From CAJQQK01 sp051010015 (GTDB lineage: Bacteria; Pseudomonadota; Alphaproteobacteria; Rhizobiales; Hyphomicrobiaceae), in contig JBPCVZ010000144.1 in the NCBI GenBank assembly GCA_051010015.1, positions 1 to 25,705 of the forward strand: a stretch of DNA of 25,705 nt, written 5' to 3'. The notes beneath the pieces were generated by a model. The model did not search any database. It saw only the letters and a program-made list of their open reading frames with translations, and was not told the origin of the DNA. Shown here piece after piece: positions 7,462 through 15,185 of the stretch. The first letter of the stretch is position 1, and each line of letters opens with the position of its first letter. The translations under genes and the position numbers were made by a program.

Positions 7462-8085
7462 TTGGGTTCAAGATGGTTGAAATGGGTCCGGGCGTCCCTG
7501 ATCTGGATTGCCCTTACGGCAGCCATAGTTCTACCGATCGCCGCCGCCGCGGCAAGCCCGTTACTGGCTTGGCGCGATCCGATTTATATAGCGGCCGGTT
7601 TTGCGGGAGTTATCGCACTGAACCTCATGCTGGTTCAGCCCCTGTTGATCGGCGGATACTTGCCGGGATTGTCGACTCACGCCAGCCGACGCGCCCATCG
7701 CTGGATCGGTAGCCTCCTGGTCGCGGCCGTCGTGATTCACGTCGCGGGCCTTTGGCTCACCAGCCCGCCCGACGTGATAGACGCTCTTCTCTTCGCTTCG
7801 CCGACGCCGTTCTCCGCCTGGGGCGTGATCGCCATGTGGGCCGTCTTCGCCGTCGCGCTTCTGGTCGCGCTCCGCCAGCGGCGACAACTGCGACCGCGAA
7901 CGTTTCGCGTCGGCCACACGTTTCTCGCTGCCGTAATTGTCGTTTGCAGCATCGTCCACAGCGTTCTGATCGAGGGAACCATGGAGACGCTGTCAAAGGT
8001 GGCACTTTGCGCGCTCGTCTTTGCGGCAACGGTCAAGGTCATGGTTGATCTGCGGGCCTGGTTGCGGCGAACGAAGGCGCGTTGA
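7462..8085 (+). CDS. Ferric-reductase-like transmembrane haem protein
   Basis: This 207-residue inner-membrane protein has about six hydrophobic segments. It carries two H-x13-H pairs, His79/His93 in HRWIGSLLVAAVVIH and His152/His166 in HTFLAAVIVVCSIVH. This is the bis-histidine haem-b spacing of the ferric reductase/NOX/MsrQ superfamily. No FAD or NAD domain is attached, as in MsrQ (YedZ), which takes electrons from a separate donor or the quinone pool. The frame opens with TTG at 7462, with no strong ribosome-binding site and no early ATG or GTG in frame, so translation is probably coupled to the gene ending at 7456. The last codons and stop lie inside a dispersed 63-bp repeat. By analogy with MsrPQ, it likely passes electrons to the Tat-exported partner (inference). 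Confidence 0.85.
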   Translation: MGSRWLKWVRASLIWIALTAAIVLPIAAAAASPLLAWRDPIYIAAGFAGVIALNLMLVQPLLIGGYLPGLSTHASRRAHRWIGSLLVAAVVIHVAGLWLTSPPDVIDALLFASPTPFSAWGVIAMWAVFAVALLVALRQRRQLRPRTFRVGHTFLAAVIVVCSIVHSVLIEGTMETLSKVALCALVFAATVKVMVDLRAWLRRTKAR

Positions 8086-8132
8086 GCGAAGCCGAAGCAC
8101 CACCACTGCGGCGCGCGCTTGCCCATGCAAGC
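8070..8132 (+). repeat. 63-bp dispersed repeat, copy 1
   Basis: It aligns without gaps to 10214-10276, with 54 of 63 positions identical by eye. The first 20 bases are identical. It begins inside the 3' end of the haem membrane protein gene and supplies its TGA stop, then runs into the gap before the leftward gene ending at 8185. The GC-rich alternation is reminiscent of intergenic REP-like sequences. Confidence 0.75.
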
Positions 8133-8184
8133 CCGACCAGCGTTTATGTTTCGGTCGATATGTGATGTGATCCAGAGAGATTGC

Positions 8185-8397
8185 CTAACGATACACCGCC
8201 ACCAGTGCCGTCATAATCTGGTCTCTGACGGCGCCGGCAGCGGTCTTGGCTACCGGGATGTATCCGACCGCGGCAGCACGGCAGGTAAGGCGTTGATCCG
8301 TGTGTCCTTCAACGATTTTCTCGCTGATCATGAAGCGCGCGAGGCCGTCAAACAGTACGATCGGCGGAACGAACACGACGAGGAGTTTCTCGAGCAT
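8185..8397 (-). CDS. Small putative membrane protein, unknown
   Basis: This 70-residue frame starts 10 nt after the stop of the upstream leftward gene. It opens with a hydrophobic helix (LLVVFVPPIVLFDGLARFMI, residues 4-23), then has a polar middle and an alanine/valine-rich end. The ATG at 8397 has only a weak GAG upstream, so translation may rely on the preceding gene. No family is recognised. The close spacing to 8408-9163 suggests an operon. Coding status is plausible but unproven. It converges on the haem membrane protein gene. Confidence 0.4.
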   Translation of the reverse strand: MLEKLLVVFVPPIVLFDGLARFMISEKIVEGHTDQRLTCRAAAVGYIPVAKTAAGAVRDQIMTALVAVYR

Positions 8398-8407
8398 AGG
8401 CTGAGCT

Positions 8408-9163
8408 CTATGAGCTGTTTTGCTCCAACGATTGTGCCAGTCCGGCAATCGAAAGCTGACCGTCCTCGACCACGATCTGACCGGGCACGGCTCCGCCAGC
8501 CGCTGCACGCGTTAACGTGCCAAGATCGACATTGTCTTCATGGTCACTGCCCGGCTCGTTCAATGCATCGGCGAGTGTGAAAGTGTGCGCCTGAAACAAA
8601 CTTGCACTGACGATCCGATCGGACCCTTCCAGCTTGACACCTCTGTCCAAGGCGCCACCAAACTTGCTGAACTCGGACGTCTTGATGCCTTTGAACTCGC
8701 CGAAACCTGGAAAAAACAGATAGATATGCGGGTTCTTGCCAAGCGTACCGCCCGATCGATAGCCGGCGACGGGATAGGAGAAGTTCTTCGAACTCGTAAA
8801 GATACAGATGACCGCGCTGTGCTTGATCTGCAGGCTGTCCGCCAGCGCACTGAGCCCCGATGCATCGATTGTGGTTGGCTCGTCGAGACGCAGCTTGTGA
8901 CACCGGCCGACGGCGGGCACCAGGGCGAGATCCACGGATCGCATGGTCGCCGCCGTCTGGGCTTTCAATTCGTCAAAACCTTCGAATGTAGCCGCCACGC
9001 GCGCGACCGGTTTCTGCTTCGAAGCTGTTATCTTCAGAAACAGCCACTTCATACACAGCGCCACCTTGACGGAGGGTCGAATGACCGGCGTTGGCCCGGC
9101 ACCAACTGAAAGGTCTGGGCTTGGCGCTGCGATGATTCCAGGCAACCCAATCACGAATGGCAT
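8408..9163 (-). CDS. Unrecognised 251-residue protein
   Basis: I do not recognise this family. The ATG at 9163 has AAAGGA 6 nt upstream, so the start is well supported against a further in-frame ATG at 9202. The N-terminus (MPFVIGLPGIIAAPSPD) is mildly hydrophobic but is not a normal signal peptide. The body alternates hydrophobic and polar residues as in a folded domain. Visible segments include TIDASGLSALADSL (mid-protein, STAS-like only in appearance), SGGTLGKNPHIYLFFPGFGEFKGIKT, and a C-terminal acidic stretch (NEPGSDHEDNVDLG) followed by AAAGGAVPGQIVVEDG. It is probably cytosolic. It appears to be transcribed with the 70-residue membrane gene downstream. No frameshift or truncation is evident. 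Confidence 0.6.
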   Translation of the reverse strand: MPFVIGLPGIIAAPSPDLSVGAGPTPVIRPSVKVALCMKWLFLKITASKQKPVARVAATFEGFDELKAQTAATMRSVDLALVPAVGRCHKLRLDEPTTIDASGLSALADSLQIKHSAVICIFTSSKNFSYPVAGYRSGGTLGKNPHIYLFFPGFGEFKGIKTSEFSKFGGALDRGVKLEGSDRIVSASLFQAHTFTLADALNEPGSDHEDNVDLGTLTRAAAGGAVPGQIVVEDGQLSIAGLAQSLEQNSS

Positions 9164-9502
9164 CAGCGTTCCTTTGTTGTTCACTTCAGCGCTGCTCAGC
9201 ATTGAAGTGTATGGCTGATTCAGTGACGGCGTCTTGTCGCCTGTATGAACATTGCTTCATGCCGGGTTCAAGATGCCGTCAGGCTGCCTCTATTGTACGC
9301 CGCTGCCTGCCATCGCATACCCGGCAAGGCAGGCTGGAGTGTGTGGTATGCCGGTATCATCATGTACGAGCGTAGTAGCATGATAGATTCGATCCTCGAG
9401 CGGAGCCCGTTTCGTACCGATGACCCTCAGTAGGTAGCAGTCGAGATTTTTCAGGTTGGATTGGAACCTCAAGAGGCTGATCGGTTCCATCGGGTCAACG
9501 AT
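9164..9502. other. Gene-poor, AT-richer intergenic stretch
   Basis: Apart from the terminator at 9504-9540, the interval 9164-9603 holds no supported gene. It must contain the promoter of the leftward gene starting at 9163. Base composition here and on to about 10210 is visibly AT-richer than in the flanking metabolic genes. Confidence 0.5.
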
Positions 9503-9503
9503 T

Positions 9504-9540
9504 AAAAAAAGTGTTCGAAGTTCAGCCTTGAAGCTCGAAC
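9504..9540 (-). terminator. Intrinsic terminator for the leftward gene at 9604-9906
   Basis: Read on the minus strand, GTTCGA...TCGAAC arms (9513-9518 with 9535-9540) and inner TTCA/TGAA arms (9521-9524 with 9529-9532) make a hairpin with a 2x2 internal loop and a 4-nt loop. Two bases later a run of seven Ts follows (9504-9510). It lies about 64 nt beyond the stop of the gene at 9604 and points the right way for it. Confidence 0.65.
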
Positions 9541-9603
9541 AACTGCATTGAATCTTACAGCGTCATTGCAGCTTGCAGCGTCATCGTAGATTTCAATGAC
9601 TGA

Positions 9604-9906
9604 CTATTCGACATTTGGTTTTTTACGCTCAAGCGCAGCACGGCTTTCACTATGGATGAACTGGATAGCAACGGCGCTACCAAGCCGCTTGGCTAGGTGT
9701 GTCAGGCGCTCTAACCATAACTCGTTGGGACGATCTATATGGCTGCGTAACCAGTGCGTGCTCCAACCAAAGCATAAGCCTTCCTTTAGCTTTTGGTGTT
9801 GTATCGCCAGCGGAGTGTTCATGAATTCCTTGCCTCTCAGGTTGGCATAATTGACCTCATAGAACGTAATGAGTGTCCATGTACGCCAGATCGTTTCAAA
9901 AGGCAT
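9604..9906 (-). CDS. Small unrecognised protein
   Basis: This 100-residue frame starts at ATG 9906, preceded by a strong GGAGG at 9917-9921 (10-nt spacing), and is followed by an intrinsic terminator, so it has the signals of an expressed gene. The sequence is rich in aromatic and charged residues (FETIWRTWTLITFYEVNY, LCFGWSTHWLRSH, ELWLERLTHLAKRLG) and looks mainly helical. The frame stays open upstream to an ATG at 10092 (162 residues). That extension contains an FARANVTSLEQLM segment faintly like the start of phasin-type proteins, so a longer or decayed phasin-like gene cannot be excluded. No firm family. Composition is AT-richer than its neighbours, suggesting separate ancestry. Confidence 0.5.
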   Translation of the reverse strand: MPFETIWRTWTLITFYEVNYANLRGKEFMNTPLAIQHQKLKEGLCFGWSTHWLRSHIDRPNELWLERLTHLAKRLGSAVAIQFIHSESRAALERKKPNVE

Positions 9907-10213
9907 TCGTGCGTTTCCTCCCGAGCACCGGCTGGCCTCCTTGGCTGTCTGATCCGTGCCTGAAAATAATCTTGAACCGATGACAGTGTCCTGACGGCAT
10001 CGTGAGCAAAGTGTCATAAGTTGTTCAAGTGACGTCACGTTGGCGCGTGCAAAATTGCCTGAATAGCAGAGGATACGGCTTCGATGGACCATAAGACTTT
10101 GTTTGGATGTATCGCTTCAAGACCTATGGGTGATTTTGAACTCTCAGCTCCTCGCCACTTTTGTGGGAGCGATCGTTGACTTTCTGGTTGCCAAGCACGG
10201 CGCGTAGGCAGCC

Positions 10214-10276
10214 AACGAAGGCGCGTTGAGCGAGGCCGGAGCGCCACCACTGCAGCGCGCGTTTACCGGCGCAAGC
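10214..10276 (+). repeat. 63-bp dispersed repeat, copy 2
   Basis: This is an ungapped partner of 8070-8132 with 9 differences by eye, in the same orientation and about 2.1 kb away. It lies in non-coding DNA just upstream of structured repeat copy A, so this stretch collects repeats. Confidence 0.75.
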
Positions 10277-10310
10277 TGACCCACATTAACCCTACCTATC
10301 GCTTATCCTC

Positions 10311-10357
10311 CCCCTTTGTGGCTCTCGTAAAATCAATACATCCCGTCCACGAAGGGG
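10311..10357 (+). other. Hairpin just upstream of structured repeat A
   Basis: The arms CCCCTTTGTGG (10311-10321) and CCACGAAGGGG (10347-10357) pair over 11 bp with one G-U pair around a 25-nt loop. It may be the left part of the structured repeat. Copy B is cut by the window end before this position, so this cannot be tested here. Confidence 0.4.
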
Positions 10358-10394
10358 CTGCTGACCGGTGGCGACCATCAGAGGGGGCGGGCTG

Positions 10395-10605
10395 CAGGTC
10401 ACGCGCCGGCGCAACGTACGCGCGGCGTTATAGTGACGCCCTGCCGTCCTGCCTGTGGTGAGAGTCCCAGGTGCCCGCAGCTTAAAAGAGGCGTGTCTCA
10501 GCGATAAATCCTGCACGGGGCGGCAACCAGCCGCTTAAAAAAATCTACGGACGCGGTCGGTTGTCGCCCCGTACCCCTTATGCCTTCGGCGGTCTCCGCG
10601 CGAAG
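10395..10605 (+). repeat. Structured repeat, copy A (candidate non-coding RNA or MITE)
   Basis: Positions 10395-10578 match the reverse complement of 25520-25705 with about 11 differences (about 94%). The core 10424-10528 has a single mismatch. It contains a strong hairpin with 18-nt arms (10517-10534 and 10553-10570, one mismatch, two G-U pairs) around an A-rich 18-nt loop. A second hairpin (10584-10605) is kept in copy B with changed loop and arm bases. A further pairing GTCAC/GTGAC encloses 10399-10437. There is no U-run, so it is not an intrinsic terminator. Short frames run through it on the minus strand but have no ribosome-binding site. It lies 180 bp upstream of tex. It could be a structured RNA, a palindromic non-autonomous mobile element or a large REP-type element. 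Confidence 0.85.
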
Positions 10606-10783
10606 CGCCAGCGCTCGTCCAGGCGCAGCACCTGCCCATCCCGCATCCAGCACTCCGTCCCCGCCTTTTGAGCCCGTCGCCGACGGTCGTCCACACCTCC
10701 AAAACATGGATGGCAGCCCTCCACCCTCGATGTTATAAGCCAGACCCGTCGCGGGCCAGTATCATCGAGTGAGGGAAACGCTG

Positions 10784-13081
10784 ATGTCTGCCATCAACAC
10801 CAGGATCGCCCGGGAACTCGACGTTGCGGTCGGCCAGGTCGGCGCCGCCGTCGAGCTCCTCGGTGAGGGCGCCACCGTCCCGTTCATTGCGCGCTACCGC
10901 AAGGAAAAGACCGGCGGCCTCGATGACACGCAGCTGCGCACGCTCGAATCGCGCCTCGACTATCTGCGTCAGCTCGACGAACGCCGCACGACCGTCCTCA
11001 AGGCCATTAGCGAACAGGGCAAACTGACGCCTGAGCTCGAGCGCGACATCGAGGCGGCAGTCGACAAGGTCACGCTCGAAGACATTTATGCGCCGTTCAA
11101 GCAAAAGCGGCGCACCAAGGCCCAAATCGCCCGCGAAGCCGGGCTCGAGGCGTTGACCGATGCCTTGCTTGCCGATCCGACGCGCGAGCCCGATCGCTAC
11201 GCGGAAAGGTTCCTCAACGGCGACGCCGGCATCACCAATGCCAAGGCGGCTCTCGACGGTGCCCGTGCGATCCTGGTCGAGCGCATTGGCGACAATGCGA
11301 AACTGGTTGGCAACCTGCGTGAATGGTTGTGGCAGGCCGGCAAGCTGTCATCGCGTGTCGCCAAGGGCAAAGACGCCGCCGGCGCCAAGTTTTCCGACTA
11401 TTTTGCGTTTTCCCAGGACATCCGCCAGATGCCGTCGCACCGGGCGTTGGCGCTGCTGCGCGGGCGCAACGAAGACATCCTCGACCTCGCGCTCGACGTC
11501 GAGCTGCCCGAGGATCCGAAGGCGCTGCACCCGGCCATCTTGAAGATCATGGCGGCCAGCGGTATCGCCGACCAGGGCCGAGCCGCCGATGCCTGGCTCG
11601 TCGACAGTGTCAAGGTCGCCTGGAAAGCCCGACTGCATCCGTCATTGACGACCGGTCTCCTGGCCCGCCTCAAGGAATCCGCCGACACCGCCGCCATCGA
11701 CGTTTTTAAGTCCAACCTCAAAGACCTCCTGCTCGCCGCGCCCGCCGGCGCCCGCACCACCATGGGCCTCGATCCGGGCATTCGCACAGGCGTCAAGGTC
11801 GCCGTCGTCGACAAAACCGGCAAGCTGCTCGATACGGCCACCATCTATCCGCACGAGCCGCGCAACGACTGGTCCGGCTCTCTCTCGAAGCTTGCCGCAC
11901 TCTGTACCAAGTATGACGTCGAGCTTGTTGCAATCGGCAACGGCACCGCCAGCCGTGAAACCGATAGGCTGGCGGGCGATCTCCTGAAACGGCTGACGGA
12001 TGACAAACTGACCAAGATCATGGTCTCGGAGGCAGGTGCCTCGGTCTATTCGGCCTCGCAGATCGCCGCCGACGAGTTCCCCGATCTTGATGTGTCCCTG
12101 CGCGGCGCCGTGTCGATCGCCCGCCGCCTGCAGGACCCGCTCGCCGAACTCGTAAAGATCGAGCCGAAGGCCATCGGCGTCGGCCAATACCAGCACGACG
12201 TCAACCAAACCGATCTGGCCCGGTCGCTAACCGCCGCCGTCGAAGATTGCGTCAACGCTGTCGGAGTCGACATCAACACGGCCTCGGCGCCGCTGCTCGC
12301 CAATATCGCCGGGCTTAATGCCACGATCGCAGGAAACATCGTCGCTCATCGCAACGAAAACGGAGCCTTCAAGAAGCGCACCGAAATCAAGAAGGTCGCC
12401 CGCCTCGGACCCAAGGCATTCGAACAGTCGGCCGGCTTCCTGCGTATCATGGGCGGCAAGAACCTGCTCGACAGTTCAGCCGTACATCCGGAGGCTTATG
12501 AGGTCGTCGAACGCATCGCCAAGACAACCAACAAATCGCTAAAATCGATGATTGGCGACAGTGCTTTCTTGAAATCGCTGCATCCCGAAAACTTCGCCAA
12601 CGACCGTTTCGGTGTCCCAACGATCACCGACATCCTTGCCGAACTGGAAAAGCCCGGGCGCGATCCCCGTCCCGAGTTTTCGACCGCCACCTTCGCGGAC
12701 GGCGTAGAGCAGATCTCTGATCTCAAACCCGGTATGCGCCTTGAAGGCGTTGTTACCAACGTCACCGCGTTCGGCGCCTTCGTCGATGTCGGAGTCCATC
12801 AGGACGGCCTCGTACACATTTCCGAAATGGCCGATCGCTTCGTCAAAGACCCGCGCGAGATTGTCAAAGCAGGCGATGTCGTCAAGATTCGCGTGAAAGA
12901 CGTCGACGTAAACCGAAAACGCATCGGCCTGACAATGAAATCCGGCAATATCGATCGAAGCGGTGTTCCGCATCCCCCAAGGGATAAACCGCGATCAGCC
13001 CCACCACCGCCACGCGCGGCCGTACCGAACGGGGAGTCGGCTCTGGCCGCTGCGCTGCGCAAGGCTCAGGACGGAACATAG
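10784..13081 (+). CDS. tex: Tex family RNA-binding transcription accessory protein
   Basis: This 765-residue cytosolic protein has full Tex architecture. The N-terminal helical Tex region holds ELLGEGATVPFIARYRKEKTGG-like sequence near residues 22-45. A YqgF/RuvX-type RNase-H fold starts near residue 324 (GLDPGIRTGVKVAV). Helix-hairpin-helix repeats span about 493-560 (VGVDINTASAPLL, AFKKRTEIKKVARLG). A C-terminal S1 domain covers about 646-715 (GVVTNVTAFGAFVDVG, QDGLVHIS). Tex proteins bind nucleic acid and act with RNA polymerase or in RNA turnover, and their exact role varies by species. The ATG at 10784 is preferred over GTG 10769, because GAGGGA lies 7 nt upstream of it. It is monocistronic and converges on the methyltransferase with a 13-bp gap. 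Confidence 0.97.
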   Translation: MSAINTRIARELDVAVGQVGAAVELLGEGATVPFIARYRKEKTGGLDDTQLRTLESRLDYLRQLDERRTTVLKAISEQGKLTPELERDIEAAVDKVTLEDIYAPFKQKRRTKAQIAREAGLEALTDALLADPTREPDRYAERFLNGDAGITNAKAALDGARAILVERIGDNAKLVGNLREWLWQAGKLSSRVAKGKDAAGAKFSDYFAFSQDIRQMPSHRALALLRGRNEDILDLALDVELPEDPKALHPAILKIMAASGIADQGRAADAWLVDSVKVAWKARLHPSLTTGLLARLKESADTAAIDVFKSNLKDLLLAAPAGARTTMGLDPGIRTGVKVAVVDKTGKLLDTATIYPHEPRNDWSGSLSKLAALCTKYDVELVAIGNGTASRETDRLAGDLLKRLTDDKLTKIMVSEAGASVYSASQIAADEFPDLDVSLRGAVSIARRLQDPLAELVKIEPKAIGVGQYQHDVNQTDLARSLTAAVEDCVNAVGVDINTASAPLLANIAGLNATIAGNIVAHRNENGAFKKRTEIKKVARLGPKAFEQSAGFLRIMGGKNLLDSSAVHPEAYEVVERIAKTTNKSLKSMIGDSAFLKSLHPENFANDRFGVPTITDILAELEKPGRDPRPEFSTATFADGVEQISDLKPGMRLEGVVTNVTAFGAFVDVGVHQDGLVHISEMADRFVKDPREIVKAGDVVKIRVKDVDVNRKRIGLTMKSGNIDRSGVPHPPRDKPRSAPPPPRAAVPNGESALAAALRKAQDGT

Positions 13082-13094
13082 TGTGCCGATCCAA

Positions 13095-13703
13095 TCATTG
13101 GCGTCGAAATACCAGCGAGAGATTGTTGGCGGGCATCTCGACAATCTCAGGCGCCGAGAAACCGCAGTTCGCCGCCAGGTCCGACACGGTCTCGACGTCA
13201 CGAATTCCCCAGGCCGGGTTGCTTCGCCTAAGATCCATATCAAACGCCTCATTGCCCGGAGAGGTGTGCGCTCCCCCACGCCGATAGGGTCCATAAGTAA
13301 ACAGAACACCATCAAGCGACAGTGCGCCGGCCGCACCACGAAACAATCCCTCCGTCGCCTGCCACGGCGAAATATGGATCATGTTGATGCAGAAAACGAG
13401 GTTCGCGTGCCCAACCGCCCAGTTCTCCGACGCCGCATCGAGCAATATGGCCGGCCGCACGTTCGCCAAACCGAGTTCTCGCGTCCAGGCATCAATGCTG
13501 CGCCGGGCATCGGCATCGGAGTCACTCGGCTGGAACACAACATCCGATGCGCTCCCCTCTGCCAAGCCAGTAATATGTTCACCAGAGCCACTTGCAATCT
13601 CTAGGACGAGGCCGCGTTCTGGCAGCAAGGGCCGGAGCACCTCAAAAATCGGTTCACGATTGCGCGCCGCTGCAGGTGCAAACTTCCGCGCATCACTGCT
13701 CAT
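13095..13703 (-). CDS. DUF938-type class I SAM-dependent methyltransferase
   Basis: This 202-residue protein resembles DUF938 proteins. It begins with a KFAPAAARNREPIFEVLRPLLP segment, then SAM-binding motif I (LEIASGSGEH). A VVFQPSDSD segment follows (motif II region with acidic ribose contact), then AILLDA and LVFCINMIHISPW (motif IV region), and a FTYGPYRRGG strand typical of the family. The substrate is unknown. The start is uncertain: ATG 13703 is given, with a GTG three codons upstream (13712). Neither has a clear Shine-Dalgarno. It lies tail-to-tail with tex. Confidence 0.85.
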   Translation of the reverse strand: MSSDARKFAPAAARNREPIFEVLRPLLPERGLVLEIASGSGEHITGLAEGSASDVVFQPSDSDADARRSIDAWTRELGLANVRPAILLDAASENWAVGHANLVFCINMIHISPWQATEGLFRGAAGALSLDGVLFTYGPYRRGGAHTSPGNEAFDMDLRRSNPAWGIRDVETVSDLAANCGFSAPEIVEMPANNLSLVFRRQ

Positions 13704-13907
13704 ACCGTACACAACATTGACAACCGCCCCAACTCAACTGAAAGCCTCCCCCAAGATCACTGGTCCAACTCTCTTGCACCAATCCACGACGTCGCCAACC
13801 GAATCCATTGCCGACATCACCCGCCTGATCGATAATCCTGACCAATTGCGCAAACCACATGAACAGCGCGACAGTCGATCAAAGACCATCAGTTCCGGAG
13901 GACGAGC

Positions 13908-15071
13908 ATGACCGCCGCAGCCCAAGCCGCCACCGTTACCGCCGCCGATCACGCCGCCACCATGCAAGACTATGTCAAAGCCGGTGAAACCCGTGCCTAC
14001 GCCCTCGGCAACCGCGGCCCCATCCGCTACGCCACAAACGGCAAATTGCATCCAGATATTCTCAAGGAATACTGGCAGCACGGATTCTATGTCTTCACCA
14101 ATGTCATCGGTGCTGAAGAGATCACAGAACTCCGTAACGATGTCGATCGAGTTATTGCCGGCGCCCCGGCGGTGCCCGACGGCGACACGACGCGTAACGG
14201 CCGACCTGCCGAAGGCCGCGAGTTCAAGAAGTCACCCTACCGCTACGCAAAGCCGCTCAGCGACCCGTATGGCGGCACGACCAAGAACAAGGGCCGGCAT
14301 CCGGTCGCCATGGTTGGTCCCAAACCCGACGAAGACGCACCTGAATGGACCGTGCAGTTGCTCGACGGCAATCTTCACCTGATGGACTCTTGCCTGCGGC
14401 TTTATGGCCATCCAGGCATCCTGGCCATCGCCGAGGCCATCAATGGGGTCGATTTCGTTCCCTACAATGAGGTTGCCTTCATTAAAGAGCCGGGCCTTGG
14501 ACCGTCAATCGCTTGGCACCAGGACGGCACCACCCATTGGGACGCACCGGATTGGGATCAAGGTGCGCATGGCTTCAATTCAATGACGCAGCTCTATCCC
14601 AGCACCCCTGCCAATTGCGTCTGGGTACTCCCTGGCAGTCACAAGCTCGGTAAAGTAGACATCAAGCAACTTGTCGCTGAAAGCGGATCAGAGCGTATCG
14701 ACAACGCCGTGCCGTTGGTCTGCAATGCCGGAGATGTTTTTGTCCTCAATCGTCAATGTGTGCATGGTTCTTTCGCCAACACGTCACCCGACCGACGCGT
14801 GACGCTCAACGCCGGCTTCTTTCCGCACAAACGCGTCGCCAATGTCACCACTGCGAGGCTCACGGGCGAAGTTGAAACCTACACGCAGGAGCGCATCAAC
14901 GAACGTTGCCGCATCATTCAACTTGGTATCGACGCGCGCGCACAGAAATACCCGACGGAACAGCGCTACACCTATGAACCGATGGTCGGCAAAGAAGAAT
15001 CTAATCGATGGTCGGAAAAGGCGCGTGAAACAATCCTCAAGGACTACAACACCCTCGATATGTACATTTGA
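13908..15071 (+). CDS. Phytanoyl-CoA dioxygenase (PhyH) family oxygenase
   Basis: This 387-residue non-haem Fe(II)/2-oxoglutarate-dependent oxygenase candidate has its iron triad visible: His204-x-Asp206 in AWHQDG and His286 in CVHGSFAN. An arginine pair at 296-297 is suited to bind 2-oxoglutarate. An LHPDILKEYWQHGFYVFTNV segment near residues 47-66 matches the usual family start. Such enzymes hydroxylate acyl-CoAs or small organic acids; the substrate is not readable. GGAGGA precedes ATG 13908 with good spacing. It is first in a rightward four-gene operon with a hydrolase, a cupin and a CoA transferase, so it probably performs an oxidative step in degradation of an organic acid or CoA ester. 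Confidence 0.9.
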   Translation: MTAAAQAATVTAADHAATMQDYVKAGETRAYALGNRGPIRYATNGKLHPDILKEYWQHGFYVFTNVIGAEEITELRNDVDRVIAGAPAVPDGDTTRNGRPAEGREFKKSPYRYAKPLSDPYGGTTKNKGRHPVAMVGPKPDEDAPEWTVQLLDGNLHLMDSCLRLYGHPGILAIAEAINGVDFVPYNEVAFIKEPGLGPSIAWHQDGTTHWDAPDWDQGAHGFNSMTQLYPSTPANCVWVLPGSHKLGKVDIKQLVAESGSERIDNAVPLVCNAGDVFVLNRQCVHGSFANTSPDRRVTLNAGFFPHKRVANVTTARLTGEVETYTQERINERCRIIQLGIDARAQKYPTEQRYTYEPMVGKEESNRWSEKARETILKDYNTLDMYI

Positions 15072-15185
15072 GTGTCAGCAAGATTCGTGGGTCAGATTTT
15101 TTCATAGCGCGCTCAGTCCTTGGTCGAAACGACAGACAATGCATTCCAGCGGCCCAAGGCCATTTTCCGAGGAGCGCCTGCGCAA

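Noticed and set aside
8119..8580. A 153-codon plus-strand frame overlapping the leftward gene pair
   Set aside because: It overlaps the better-supported 8408-9163 gene, has atypical composition and lacks a ribosome-binding site.
9290..9490. A 66-codon minus-strand frame downstream of the terminator
   Set aside because: It has no Shine-Dalgarno and no recognisable features, and it begins after a terminator that ends transcription from upstream.
10292..10516. A 74-codon minus-strand frame running through structured repeat A, whose partner frame is also open in copy B
   Set aside because: The frame is arginine/threonine-rich with no ribosome-binding site. Openness in both copies follows from the near-identical DNA, and hairpin pairing explains the conservation better than coding.
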